The position numbers and the translations under genes were made by a program. Below, piece by piece: positions 41,422 through 50,540 of a DNA stretch of 64,000 nt; within the stretch, counting starts at the first letter, position 1, and every line of letters begins with the position of its first letter. A model generated the notes under the pieces. The model saw only the letters and a list, made by a program, of their open reading frames with translations, was not told where the DNA came from and made no database searches. Source of the stretch: JAHJDO01 sp964437505 (GTDB taxonomy: Bacteria; JAHJDO01); the NCBI GenBank assembly GCA_964437505.1, contig CAYTGU010000004.1, positions 1-64,000 on the forward strand, written 5' to 3'.

Positions 41422-42798
41422 ATGGTTAATGATACAATAGCAGCAATATCAACTCCACTTGGCGAGGGTGGAATAGGAATTATAAGGCTGAGCGGGCCAG
41501 ATGCAATAAAGATTGCCTCGAAAATCTTTAAGCCCAAAAAAAATATAAATCTAGAAAGCCAAAAATCTCATACACTTCATCTTGGACATATTAAAAAGAA
41601 TAGGACTCTGCTTGATGAAGTGCTGGTTTCCATAATGAAGGCTCCTCATTCATACACAAAAGAGGATGTTGTTGAGATTAATTGCCATAGCGGGGTTTTA
41701 GTTTTAAGGTCTATTTTGGAGCTTGCGTTAAGACATGGCGCGCGTGCTGCGCAGCCAGGCGAATTTACTAAAAGGGCGTTTCTAAACGGCAGAATAGACC
41801 TGTCACAAGCTGAGTCAGTAATAGACTTGATAAGAAGCATGTCGTCAAAAGGATTGAGATTAGCAGCGCAGCAGCTGTCAGGCAGGTTATCCATTAAAAT
41901 AAAAGATTTACGTGCGGAACTGCTTGATCTGCTGGCGCGTATAGAGGCACTGCTTAATTTTCCTGAAGATGGAGTTGACTCAATGAGCACAAATTCAATA
42001 CTATCTTCAGTTAAAAAGATGCAGAAGAAGATTGAGTCTTTAATTGACACTGCTGATCAGGGGGAGATTTTTAGGCATGGAGTAAGGACGGTTATTGTCG
42101 GCAAACCAAATGTTGGGAAATCCAGTCTTCTGAATACGCTTATGGAAGAAGAGAGAGCCATAGTAACAGATATTCCCGGAACTACAAGGGACACAGTAGA
42201 GGGAGTTATTTATATACAAGGACTTTCCTTTATCTTAATAGACACTGCCGGCTTACAGCCTGTAAGCAATATTGTGGAAAAAATAGGCATTGCCAGAAGC
42301 AAGAAAAAAATCTTAGAGGCTGACCTTATACTCTTCATGCTGGATGCAAGCACTAAGATTGATTCCAATGATAAGAAACTGTTTGAACTTGTTAAAGGAA
42401 GGCATACTATTGTACTGTTTAATAAAATAGATTTACCCTCTAAAACAAAGATATCTGATATTCGTAAACTTGTTCCTAAAGGGATGATTCTGAAAATATC
42501 TGCAAAAGAGGAAATTGGGACTGATGAGCTCAAAAACACAATGTTTGATACAATATTATCTAAGTTTAAGCATCGCCAGTCCTCTGTATGTATTAACATG
42601 AGACACAAGGAATCACTCTTAGATGCGCAAAGGAGCTTGGATCACATCGTTTACACTATGACAAGAACAAAATTAACTGAAGAGTTTGTCTCTCTTGACC
42701 TGAAGAGCGCTCTGGATTCTCTTGGCCAGATAACAGGAGAAATAGTGAATAATGAAGTGCTGGATAGGATATTCTCAAAATTTTGTATAGGAAAGTAG
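41422..42798 (+). CDS. mnmE: tRNA uridine-5-carboxymethylaminomethyl modification GTPase
   Basis: With MnmG it modifies U34 of several tRNAs. 458 residues: N-terminal tetrahydrofolate-binding domain opening DTIAAISTPLGEGGIGIIRLSG, helical domain, inserted G domain (G1 GKPNVGKSS near residue 225, G3 DTAG, G4 NKID), and the C-terminal catalytic cysteine in FCIGK at the end. Completeness is certain. mnmG is not in the window. In many bacteria mnmE follows yidC and jag; here a foreign-looking module intervenes. Confidence 0.96.
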   Translation: MVNDTIAAISTPLGEGGIGIIRLSGPDAIKIASKIFKPKKNINLESQKSHTLHLGHIKKNRTLLDEVLVSIMKAPHSYTKEDVVEINCHSGVLVLRSILELALRHGARAAQPGEFTKRAFLNGRIDLSQAESVIDLIRSMSSKGLRLAAQQLSGRLSIKIKDLRAELLDLLARIEALLNFPEDGVDSMSTNSILSSVKKMQKKIESLIDTADQGEIFRHGVRTVIVGKPNVGKSSLLNTLMEEERAIVTDIPGTTRDTVEGVIYIQGLSFILIDTAGLQPVSNIVEKIGIARSKKKILEADLILFMLDASTKIDSNDKKLFELVKGRHTIVLFNKIDLPSKTKISDIRKLVPKGMILKISAKEEIGTDELKNTMFDTILSKFKHRQSSVCINMRHKESLLDAQRSLDHIVYTMTRTKLTEEFVSLDLKSALDSLGQITGEIVNNEVLDRIFSKFCIGK

Positions 42799-42839
42799 CC
42801 ATGAAGTTTAATATTTTTTCATTTTTTTCTATTTTCTTC

Positions 42840-42868
42840 TTGACATGGGTAGAGAAAGTTGCTATTTT
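42840..42868 (+). promoter_or_regulatory. Promoter of groES-groEL
   Basis: TTGACA at 42840-42845, 17 bases, TATTTT at 42863-42868. It overlaps the left arm of the CIRCE operator, so a bound HrcA would block RNA polymerase. Confidence 0.85.
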
Positions 42869-42894
42869 TAGCAGTCTAAACGTGAGAGTGCTAA
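42868..42894. promoter_or_regulatory. CIRCE operator (HrcA binding site)
   Basis: TTAGCAGTC (42868-42876), nine bases, GAGTGCTAA (42886-42894). The right arm is the perfect CIRCE half-site and the left has one change (AGTC for ACTC). Heat-shock control of groES-groEL by HrcA is the established meaning; hrcA itself is not in the window. Confidence 0.92.
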
Positions 42895-42922
42895 AAATTA
42901 GAGGAAAGGAGGGGTGAAAAAC

Positions 42923-43210
42923 ATGACAGTTAAGCCGCTTGGTGACAGGATATTAGTTAAGAGATTAGAAGAAGAAGACAAGGTAGGAAGTATAATAGTT
43001 CCTGATACAGCTAAAGAAAAATCGCAGAAAGCAGAGGTTATTGCCGCAGGAGAGGGGAAAAAGACAGATGAAGGAAAGCTAGTTTCTCTGGAAGTTAAAA
43101 AGGGAGACAAGATACTCATTGGTAAGTATGCAGGTACAGATATAAAGATTGACGGCGAAGAATACATAATTATGAAGCAGGAAGATGTAATGGGAATTTT
43201 TAAGGGCTAA
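42923..43210 (+). CDS. groES: Co-chaperonin GroES (first copy)
   Basis: 95 residues from ATG 42923, chosen over GTG 42914 because the AAGGAGGGG site lies eight bases ahead and the family begins VKPLGDRILVKR. The mobile loop region EEEDKVGSIIVPDTAKEK and the C-terminal DGEEYIIMKQEDVMGIF are normal. It caps GroEL. CIRCE and a strong promoter precede it, and groEL follows after 32 bases. Confidence 0.95.
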   Translation: MTVKPLGDRILVKRLEEEDKVGSIIVPDTAKEKSQKAEVIAAGEGKKTDEGKLVSLEVKKGDKILIGKYAGTDIKIDGEEYIIMKQEDVMGIFKG

Positions 43211-43242
43211 GGACAAAAACATAAAGAAAGGAGTAACAAAAG

Positions 43243-44895
43243 ATGGCAAAGCAATTGAAGTTTGACGAAGAAGCAAGAAAGGCAATTTTAAGCGGTGTTG
43301 AGCAGCTTAGTAGGGCTGTAAAGGTAACACTTGGGCCAAAGGGCAGGAATGTTGTATTAGACAAGAAATTTGGATCTCCAACAATTACAAAAGATGGTGT
43401 TACAGTTGCAAAGGAAATTGAACTGGAAGATCCATATGAGAATATGGGTGCTCAGATGGTAAAGGAAGTTGCATCAAAGACTTCTGACGTAGCAGGCGAT
43501 GGAACCACAACAGCTACTTTACTTACGGAATCAATATATAGAGAAGGACTCAGGAATGTCACAGCAGGCGCAAATCCGATGGCTCTTAAGAGAGGAGTTG
43601 AAAAAACAGTAGGTAACGTTATTGAAAGTCTTAAAGGATTGAGCAAGCCTGTCGAAGATAAAAAAGAAATTTCTCAGGTTGCTACAGTCTCGGCAAATAA
43701 TGATTCCACGATTGGAAACATAATAGCAGACGCTATGGATAAGGTTGGTAAAGATGGAGTTATCACAGTTGAGGAAGCAAAAGGAATGGAGACAACTCTG
43801 GACATAGTAGAAGGCATGCAGTTTGACAGAGGTTATTTGTCTCCTTATTTTGTAACTGATGCGGAAAGAATGGAAGTTATTCTTGAAAATCCATATATCC
43901 TTATTCATGAAAAGAAGATTTCTAATATGAAAGAGCTGTTACCATTATTAGAAAAAGTGGCGCAATCAGGTACTCCATTCTTAATTCTTGCTGAAGAGGT
44001 TGAAGGAGAAGCTCTGGCAACAATGGTTGTGAATAAGATTAGAGGTACTCTGAAATGTGCGTGTATCAAGGCTCCTGGTTTTGGAGACAGAAGAAAGGAA
44101 ATGCTTGGAGATATTGCTATTCTTACCGGAGGCAAGGTCATTTCCGAGGATCTTGGAATCAAATTAGAGAGTATTACTCTAAACGATCTGGGAAGAGCAA
44201 AGCGCGTTACAATTGACAAAGAGAACACAACTGTTGTTGAGGGAGCAGGAGAAAGAAACGATATAGATGGAAGAATATCTCAGCTTCGCACACAAATAGA
44301 AGATACAACATCAGATTATGATAAGGAAAAGCTACAGGAAAGACTGGCAAAGCTTGCCGGCGGAGTCGCAGTTATTAATGTTGGAGCTGCAACAGAGACA
44401 GAGATGAAGGAAAAGAAGGCAAGAGTTGAAGATGCGCTTCATGCAACCAGAGCTGCTGTAGAAGAGGGCGTAGTTGCAGGCGGCGGAGTTGCCTTGCTTA
44501 GATGCATATCTGGTCTCGAGAAAATGGCACTGAAGGGAGACGAAGCTATTGGGCTTAACATCATCAAGCGTGCTCTTGAAGAACCAGTAAGACAGCTTGT
44601 GAGTAATGCTGGAGCAGAAGGAGCTATTGTTGTTCAGGAGATTCTTAAAAAAGATAAAAATGTTGGGTTTAATGTGGCAGATAATAAGTATGAAGACATG
44701 TTTGCGGCAGGTATTGTGGATCCAACAAAGGTAACAAGAACAGCTCTTCAGAATGCAGCAAGCATTGCAGGACTGTTGCTTACAACAGAGGCGCTTATAA
44801 CAGATATTCCTGAAAAGGAAAAGATGCCTCCAATGCCTGCCGGTGGCGGCGGTATGCCAGGCGGTATGGGTGGTATGGGCGGAGGAATGTATTAA
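43243..44895 (+). CDS. groEL: Chaperonin GroEL
   Basis: 550 residues, complete. ATP-binding GDGTTTATLL, NPMALKRGVEKTV, the apical domain, and the C-terminal glycine-methionine tail (GGMPGGMGGMGGGMY) typical of GroEL. Folds nonnative proteins in the GroES-capped cavity. The AAGAAAGGAG site precedes ATG. It is flanked by two groES genes, one before under CIRCE, one after. Confidence 0.98.
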   Translation: MAKQLKFDEEARKAILSGVEQLSRAVKVTLGPKGRNVVLDKKFGSPTITKDGVTVAKEIELEDPYENMGAQMVKEVASKTSDVAGDGTTTATLLTESIYREGLRNVTAGANPMALKRGVEKTVGNVIESLKGLSKPVEDKKEISQVATVSANNDSTIGNIIADAMDKVGKDGVITVEEAKGMETTLDIVEGMQFDRGYLSPYFVTDAERMEVILENPYILIHEKKISNMKELLPLLEKVAQSGTPFLILAEEVEGEALATMVVNKIRGTLKCACIKAPGFGDRRKEMLGDIAILTGGKVISEDLGIKLESITLNDLGRAKRVTIDKENTTVVEGAGERNDIDGRISQLRTQIEDTTSDYDKEKLQERLAKLAGGVAVINVGAATETEMKEKKARVEDALHATRAAVEEGVVAGGGVALLRCISGLEKMALKGDEAIGLNIIKRALEEPVRQLVSNAGAEGAIVVQEILKKDKNVGFNVADNKYEDMFAAGIVDPTKVTRTALQNAASIAGLLLTTEALITDIPEKEKMPPMPAGGGGMPGGMGGMGGGMY

Positions 44896-44911
44896 AAGAA
44901 TAGCAGATTAA

Positions 44912-44941
44912 TATGGGGACATGGTTTGCCATGTCCCCATA
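44912..44941. repeat. Perfect 13-bp hairpin between groEL and the second groES
   Basis: TATGGGGACATGG and its exact reverse complement around a four-base loop (TTTG). It is not followed by a T-run. It could trim or stabilise the groEL mRNA, act as an attenuator, or be an inserted palindromic repeat like that at 56368-56385. Confidence 0.85.
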
Positions 44942-44962
44942 AAATCATAAGGAGAGAAAAAT

Positions 44963-45250
44963 ATGAATTTGGTGCCTTTAGAAGACAGGGTTATTGTAAA
45001 GAGATTGGAAGCTGAGGATAAGACAAAGGGAGGTATTATTCTTCCTGATACAGCTAAAGAAAAACCACAAAAGGGTAAGATTATAGCTGTTGGCAGTGGA
45101 AAAATGCTGGAAGATGGGAAAAAACAATCAATGAGTGTTAAAAAAGACGACAAAGTTATTTTTTCATCATATGCAGGCACAGAAGTGCAAATTGATGGAG
45201 AAGAACATCTGATAATGAAAGAGGAAGACATCTTAGCTATTATAGAATAG
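44963..45250 (+). CDS. groES2: Co-chaperonin GroES (second copy)
   Basis: 95 residues, starting MNLVPLEDRVIVKRLEAEDK, with mobile loop DKTKGGIILPDTAKEKPQ and C-terminus DGEEHLIMKEEDILAII. The loop keeps the GGIILP core better than the first copy, which reads VGSIIVP. The proteins differ at many positions, so this is not a recent duplicate. It lies 67 bases after groEL beyond a strong hairpin and before a terminator-like structure. Two different caps for one GroEL could suit different clients or conditions; this is inference. Confidence 0.93.
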   Translation: MNLVPLEDRVIVKRLEAEDKTKGGIILPDTAKEKPQKGKIIAVGSGKMLEDGKKQSMSVKKDDKVIFSSYAGTEVQIDGEEHLIMKEEDILAIIE

Positions 45251-45266
45251 TGATACGTGATTTTTA

Positions 45267-45315
45267 AAGCCTCCTGTGCTACGAATACTTTGTGGGCAGG
45301 AGGCTTGTTTATTTT
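45267..45315 (+). terminator. Probable terminator after the second groES
   Basis: A ten-pair inverted repeat AAGCCTCCTG (45267-45276) / CAGGAGGCTT (45297-45306) with a 20-base loop, followed by a T-rich stretch (GTTTATTTT). The long loop makes it less than ideal. It rules against a GTG at 45292, inside the loop, as the start of the next gene. Confidence 0.6.
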
Positions 45316-45339
45316 GACTATCTTAGGGAGAAAATAAGA

Positions 45340-46533
45340 TTGACTGAGAAAGACGGATTTCGCAATCCAAGATATCTTCAGAAATTGACGTATCTTCTAA
45401 TCGTTGTTCTATTGATTTATGGAGGTCGAAACCTGTGGAAGAATTTTGCAAATCTCGAGTATAAAAGAACAAAAATTTTCCTAAAAACTTTTAATATTAT
45501 TCAATCTCGCTACATAGATAAAACAGATTCCAAAGAACTTATATATAGTGCTGTTGATAGTATGGTTAAGAGTCTTGGGGATCCGCATAGTCAGTTTATA
45601 TCTCAAGAAGCATATGATGAGATGAAGGTGTTCGAAAAAGGAGAATACGGAGGGCTGGGAATAGTTATAGGAATAAGGGATAATAGGGTTATAGTTATTT
45701 CACCTATAGAAGGTACTTCTGCAGATAAGGCTGGTATAAAACCCGGTGATGTTGTTGTAAAAATAGACGGAATAAGTTGTATTGGCTGGTCATTGCCAGA
45801 AGTAGTAAAAAAGCTTAGAGGAGAAAAAGAGACAAAAGTTTCATTGCATATAGAACGCGGGGAAGACCAAAAGCTTTTGCATTTTGAAATTGTTAGAAAA
45901 ATTATAGAACTTAAATCAGTCTATTATAAATTAATAAACGATAATATTGGATATATTAGAATTGTAAATTTTGGAAACGGAACATTAAAGAGTTTTAAGG
46001 AGGCTATAAATAGTTTAGATGGAAAAGAGACGAAGTCTCTTATTTTAGATCTGAGAAATAACCCGGGCGGATTTATTGATCAGGCAGTAGAGATTTCAGA
46101 TTGTTTTTTATCTAAAGGTTTAATAGTAAAAACGAAGGGACGGAGTAAAGGGCAAACTAAGACATATAGAGCAACAGAAAGCAAAGAAGATATCCGCTTG
46201 CCATTAGTTGTATTAATAAATAAAGGCAGTGCCAGCGCAGCGGAAATCGTTGCTGGCGCCCTGCAGTGTAATAAGCGCGCAACTATAATAGGAGCAACCA
46301 GTTTTGGAAAGGGATCAGTACAAGGCATTTTCTATTTGCCTGATAAAACAGCTCTTAGTTTAACTATTGCCAAATATTATATTCCTGATGGCAGCTTAAT
46401 CGATGGTAAAGGTATCCAACCTGATATAGAAATCAAAATTTCCGACTCATGGTATGAAAAATCAATGAAAGAACAGATTGAGTCAATGGATCCTCAGTTA
46501 CAAAAAGCGGTAGAAATATTAGGAGAAAGGTAG
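45340..46533 (+). CDS. S41-family C-terminal processing protease (CtpA-like)
   Basis: 397 residues from TTG 45340, preceded by an AGGGAG site; a GTG at 45292 is in frame but falls within the terminator. One N-terminal transmembrane helix (about residues 14-29) directs it to the periplasm. A PDZ domain (about 95-175, with GGLGIVIG and GIKPGDVVVKIDG) precedes the protease domain, where the catalytic serine is in KGSASAAEIVAGAL and the lysine in GATSFGKGSVQ. Likely trims periplasmic or envelope proteins or peptidoglycan hydrolases. No partner lipoprotein gene is adjacent. Confidence 0.9.
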   Translation: MTEKDGFRNPRYLQKLTYLLIVVLLIYGGRNLWKNFANLEYKRTKIFLKTFNIIQSRYIDKTDSKELIYSAVDSMVKSLGDPHSQFISQEAYDEMKVFEKGEYGGLGIVIGIRDNRVIVISPIEGTSADKAGIKPGDVVVKIDGISCIGWSLPEVVKKLRGEKETKVSLHIERGEDQKLLHFEIVRKIIELKSVYYKLINDNIGYIRIVNFGNGTLKSFKEAINSLDGKETKSLILDLRNNPGGFIDQAVEISDCFLSKGLIVKTKGRSKGQTKTYRATESKEDIRLPLVVLINKGSASAAEIVAGALQCNKRATIIGATSFGKGSVQGIFYLPDKTALSLTIAKYYIPDGSLIDGKGIQPDIEIKISDSWYEKSMKEQIESMDPQLQKAVEILGER

Positions 46534-46569
46534 TATTTTGAATAGACAGCATTTCAGGAGAATAAAACA

Positions 46570-48567
46570 ATGTTAAAAGATGAAAACGATAAATTTACGG
46601 GTGTTTTCAATGCTTGGAAGAGGTATATAGATACTGGTCTCGGGGCAAGTAAATTCGTAGACTCAATCATTGCAGACTCATGGATAAGATGCCGCAAGAT
46701 AGGACTTAACCCTTACAAAAGCAAACTCAGGATAGAAGATGGTGATATTCTTAAAGCAAAAAAGGAATCTGCTCGTGTATTTATTGATACAATTATTCCT
46801 TATATAAGTGGACTTAAGGCAAATAGTCCGCATATGAATATTCTTATGGGTCTTTTTAGCTGTGAGGGAGTGCTGATGTATATAGATGGGGATAAAAGTG
46901 TCTTGGACATAGTGTTGGGCTTAGGGATAAAGGAAGGAGCTGATTTCTCAGAAGAATCAGCAGGGACTAATGCAATTGCTATTGCAATGCAACAGAAGGC
47001 GTCTGTAGCAGTGTGTGGATTTGAACACTTTTGTCAAGATTTACATATCTTCAATACAGCCTCAACGCCAATATTTAATAGCAAAGGAAAAGCAGAGGTA
47101 GTCCTGGGGATGATAGCTTTAGGAGCAGGCAGCAATATGTTTCATTTGAAGACCCTTCTTACCAGTACCGTCTTCTTTATGGAAAGAGAAATGAGACTAA
47201 AAAGGATTCAGCCACGACTGGGAGCCTATACGCAACTGATTAAAAGGATTTTTGAAGAGGCGCATGATGCATTATTGATAATGACAAGACACGGCTACAT
47301 TAAACAAATCAATTTGCAAGCTCTTAAGATGTTTGATATTGATAATTACGCGCAACTCAATGAGCCTTTTGAAAATCTGCTTAAAATAGAACCCTCTTTA
47401 GTCAAATTATTGGAAGTGGGCAAAAAAATACCTGAGGAGATGCTGTTCAGTATCAATACGTCCACACACTCTTTTAAAGCGACTGTATATTTGGAGCCGC
47501 TCCTTTCCAATATGAATGAGCCTATTGGTATGCTAGCGAGGTTTCACAAAGTCAGTAATAAGGGGAAAGTTATAAAAAAGGCAAATCAAGTTAAATACAG
47601 GTTTGAGGACATAGTAGGAAAAAATCCTGCTATCCAGAAGGCTATTGCCATTGCCAAAAAAGCAGCAAAGACTTCTATCAATGTGTTAATTGAGGGTAAG
47701 AGCGGAACTGGCAAAGAGATGTTTGCGCAGTCCATACATAATGCTGGCGAGAGAACAGATAGACCTTTTATAGTCGTAGACTGTGCATCTGTACCGAAGG
47801 ATCTTATTGAAAGCGAATTATTTGGTTATGAAGAGGGTGCCTTTACTGGAGCAAAGAAAGAAGGAGCACAAGGAAAATTTGAGGCTGCTGATGGAGGCAC
47901 AATACTCTTAAATGAGATAGGAGATATGCCACTTGAGTTACAATCAAGGCTTTTACGTGTATTAGAGAATAGAACCATCACCCGCGTTGGTAGTAATAAG
48001 GAAATTCCCATTGATATAAGGGTTATTGCCGATACAAACAAGAATCTTATAGAGATGATAGAAAAAGAAGAATTTCGTGATGATCTCTATTATCGGCTAA
48101 GTGTTACTCAGATAAAGATTCCTTCTCTTAAAGAACGGCCTGAAGACATAGCTCTTCTCTTAAACCTTTTTATTTCTCATTTGAATGAAACAATGGGAGG
48201 AAAAATAAATGGAATTGAACCTGCTTTAATGGAACGTCTTCTTCTCTATAGTTGGCCGGGTAATGCGCGAGAAGTAAGAAATATGGTTGAACATGCCTTT
48301 GGTGTAGAAAAGGAAGGCTTCATATCCTGGCAGCATCTTTCCGATAACCTGAGGGAAACACTGCTTTATAGTCCTTCTAAGATAAGCCATGCGAAACAAA
48401 GAGATCCTTTATCTAAAGAAAGGGAAAAGGTCTTAGCCTCTGAAAAAGAGATGTACATGAGTGCGATAAAAATCGCTGGCAGGAACATGAGCAAGACTGC
48501 TTCTGTCTTAGGGGTTAGCCGTGCTACTCTTTATCGAAAACTCACCCGACTAGGAATAAAGAAGTAG
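46570..48567 (+). CDS. Sigma54-dependent transcriptional activator (AcoR-like)
   Basis: 665 residues. The N-terminus (to about 210) is a GAF-like sensory region typical of AcoR, then a PAS-like segment (about 225-320), the AAA+ domain with GKSGTGKE (Walker A), the sigma54-contact loop EEGAFTGAKKEG, Walker B GTILLNEIGDM and the arginine-finger region, and a C-terminal Fis-type helix-turn-helix (MSKTASVLGVSRATLYRKLTRLG). The sensed signal is unknown. The next operon starts with a perfect sigma54 promoter and upstream dyads, so this protein very likely drives the ABC/HlyD/TolC exporter genes. Confidence 0.93.
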   Translation: MLKDENDKFTGVFNAWKRYIDTGLGASKFVDSIIADSWIRCRKIGLNPYKSKLRIEDGDILKAKKESARVFIDTIIPYISGLKANSPHMNILMGLFSCEGVLMYIDGDKSVLDIVLGLGIKEGADFSEESAGTNAIAIAMQQKASVAVCGFEHFCQDLHIFNTASTPIFNSKGKAEVVLGMIALGAGSNMFHLKTLLTSTVFFMEREMRLKRIQPRLGAYTQLIKRIFEEAHDALLIMTRHGYIKQINLQALKMFDIDNYAQLNEPFENLLKIEPSLVKLLEVGKKIPEEMLFSINTSTHSFKATVYLEPLLSNMNEPIGMLARFHKVSNKGKVIKKANQVKYRFEDIVGKNPAIQKAIAIAKKAAKTSINVLIEGKSGTGKEMFAQSIHNAGERTDRPFIVVDCASVPKDLIESELFGYEEGAFTGAKKEGAQGKFEAADGGTILLNEIGDMPLELQSRLLRVLENRTITRVGSNKEIPIDIRVIADTNKNLIEMIEKEEFRDDLYYRLSVTQIKIPSLKERPEDIALLLNLFISHLNETMGGKINGIEPALMERLLLYSWPGNAREVRNMVEHAFGVEKEGFISWQHLSDNLRETLLYSPSKISHAKQRDPLSKEREKVLASEKEMYMSAIKIAGRNMSKTASVLGVSRATLYRKLTRLGIKK

Positions 48568-48594
48568 TTTTGTGTTTCAATGATGATATAAATG

Positions 48595-48679
48595 TCTCAT
48601 AAATGAGAATTCTCGTAATATCTTGCCTCATAAAAGGATAGCAATTCTTTCCTTATAATTCAGTATAAAATATGAGACA
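48595..48679. promoter_or_regulatory. Candidate upstream activator sites for the sigma54 activator
   Basis: A perfect dyad TCTCAT-AA-ATGAGA at 48595-48608, then further half-sites CCTCAT near 48626-48631 and ATGAGACA at 48672-48679. They lie about 100-180 bases ahead of the -24 element, the distance used by enhancer-binding proteins. Binding by the adjacent activator is inferred. Confidence 0.5.
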
Positions 48680-48775
48680 GTGAAATCCTACACTTTAGTC
48701 ACTCCATATTTTCTGCATTTTTGTAACATCTTGAGCGGTAAATAGTTACCGATAATTAGAGAGTTTTTTCTATGT

Positions 48776-48792
48776 TTGGCACGCTTATTGCT
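48776..48792 (+). promoter_or_regulatory. Sigma54 (-24/-12) promoter of the exporter operon
   Basis: TTGGCACGCTTATTGCT: the -24 GG at 48778-48779 and the -12 GC at 48790-48791 are separated by exactly ten bases, a full match to TGGCAC-N5-TTGC. It is 15 bases before the ABC transporter ATG, so the leader is very short. Confidence 0.9.
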
Positions 48793-48806
48793 TTTTAATA
48801 TCAAGC

Positions 48807-50540
48807 ATGAAGAAATCTAATTTTTCCCGTTTGCTTATCATCTTCTTAAAGCCATACTGGAGGTTAGAAGTAATGGCCTCCTTGTGCCTCATTGCAATGG
48901 CAATCATGGCATTAACTATACCATGGCTTACAAAGTTAGTGATTGATGAGGTGATCATAGGTAAGAATTTTCAACTTCTATTCATAATTTTGCTGGGTAT
49001 AGCATTAGTATATCTCTTCCGACAGGTCTTTTTTTTCTTAAGCCATTATCTTGTCTATTACGTAGGAGGAAAGGCTATATTCAACATTCGTAATAAAGTA
49101 TTCCGTCATCTCCAGTATCTTTCTATGAGATACTATGATAAGAAAAGGGTAGGTGAAATATTGACCCGTGTTATGACTGATGTAAGCGCTATTCAACAGC
49201 TCTTTATCTCGGGAGTAGTGACCTTGATACTACCTGTCTTCACCCTGATCATGGCCTTGGCGGTCATGTTTTACATTAACGCAAGAATTACCTTGATCGC
49301 GCTCTTAGTTCTGCCCTTCTATGCATGGTCTTTCTTTTACTATCGAAAGAGAATAAAGGATTCCTCTCTTTTAGTTAGAGAGAAAGTTTCGCAGATAAGC
49401 GGTAATCTAAGCGAGACCATATCCGGTATTAAGGTGGTAAGGTCTTTTACCGCTGAAGGACATGAGTGTAATAAATTTAACAAACATACTCGTAACCTCT
49501 TTGGATATCAGCTTAACACTAGTATGTTAGGTGTATATCTATGGATGATCGCTGATGCTCTTGCCGGTATCGGTACGGGCACAATTTTATACTTCGGAGC
49601 ATACAGCGTGATAAAAGGGTCTATGAGCTTGGGATCTCTTACTGCAATCTTAAGCTATACAGGGATGCTTTATTCTCCCATTGTTCAGCTTAGCTCGCTA
49701 AATAGTATAGTTCAGCAGGCAATGGCTGGAGTGGATAGGGTCTTTGAGGTTTTGGATATTGAAGGAGAAGAGAAAAGGTTACGGCAAGGAACGTGCTTAA
49801 AGGAAATTGAAGGACATATTACTTTTGACAATGTATCATATAGCTATGATCATAAGGTACCTGTACTTAAAGACATTTCTTTTGAGGTTTCACCCGGAGA
49901 GGTGGCGGCGTTAGTTGGACCAAGCGGCTGTGGCAAGAGCACCATAATGAACCTTCTTTTGAGGTTTTATGAACCTACTGCCGGGAAAATATATTTAGAC
50001 GGTCATGATGTTGCAAAGCTTGATTCGCGCTCTATACGAGAGACAACAGGCATAGTACTTCAGGAGGTATTCTTATTCTGCGGGTCCATTATGGAGAATA
50101 TACGCTATGGTCGGCGCGATGCTACTCAAGAGGAGGTTACCTCTGCAGCTCAGATTGCCAATGCGCATGATTTTATTATACGTTTGCCAAAAGGCTATGC
50201 GACGGAATTGCAGGAGAAAGGCGGAGGGTTATCAGTTGGCGAACGTCAGCGGATAGCTATAGCGCGGGCTATCCTGCGCAATCCGCGCATACTCATCTTT
50301 GATGAAGCAACCTCTGCTCTTGATTCTCGTGCAGAGAAGGTTGTACAGGAGGCATTGGAGAATGTATCACGTGGAAGAACGACCTTTATCATCGCGCATA
50401 GGCTTGCTACGATATTACATGTGGATAAGATCGTAGTAATGGAAAATGGCAGAATTTTAGAGATGGGAACACATGAGAAATTATTTTCAAGAGGCAACCT
50501 TTACAGGGAACTATGTGAGGCTCAGTCAATAAATGAATAA
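48807..50540 (+). CDS. ABC exporter, fused permease and ATPase (MsbA/peptidase-less type)
   Basis: 577 residues: an N-terminal six-helix membrane domain (about 20-310) and a C-terminal ATPase with GPSGCGKST (Walker A), the signature LSVGERQRIAIARAIL, and LIFDEATSALDSRAEK (Walker B). No N-terminal C39 peptidase domain, so a bacteriocin-type leader peptidase is absent. The HlyD- and TolC-like genes that follow, overlapping by eight and one base, make it the inner-membrane pump of a tripartite exporter. The substrate is unknown; no small peptide gene was found beside it. Confidence 0.92.
   Translation: MKKSNFSRLLIIFLKPYWRLEVMASLCLIAMAIMALTIPWLTKLVIDEVIIGKNFQLLFIILLGIALVYLFRQVFFFLSHYLVYYVGGKAIFNIRNKVFRHLQYLSMRYYDKKRVGEILTRVMTDVSAIQQLFISGVVTLILPVFTLIMALAVMFYINARITLIALLVLPFYAWSFFYYRKRIKDSSLLVREKVSQISGNLSETISGIKVVRSFTAEGHECNKFNKHTRNLFGYQLNTSMLGVYLWMIADALAGIGTGTILYFGAYSVIKGSMSLGSLTAILSYTGMLYSPIVQLSSLNSIVQQAMAGVDRVFEVLDIEGEEKRLRQGTCLKEIEGHITFDNVSYSYDHKVPVLKDISFEVSPGEVAALVGPSGCGKSTIMNLLLRFYEPTAGKIYLDGHDVAKLDSRSIRETTGIVLQEVFLFCGSIMENIRYGRRDATQEEVTSAAQIANAHDFIIRLPKGYATELQEKGGGLSVGERQRIAIARAILRNPRILIFDEATSALDSRAEKVVQEALENVSRGRTTFIIAHRLATILHVDKIVVMENGRILEMGTHEKLFSRGNLYRELCEAQSINE

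Noticed and set aside
45292..45339. GTG start of the CtpA-like protease
   Set aside because: It lies in the loop of the terminator that follows the second groES; TTG 45340 has a proper ribosome site.
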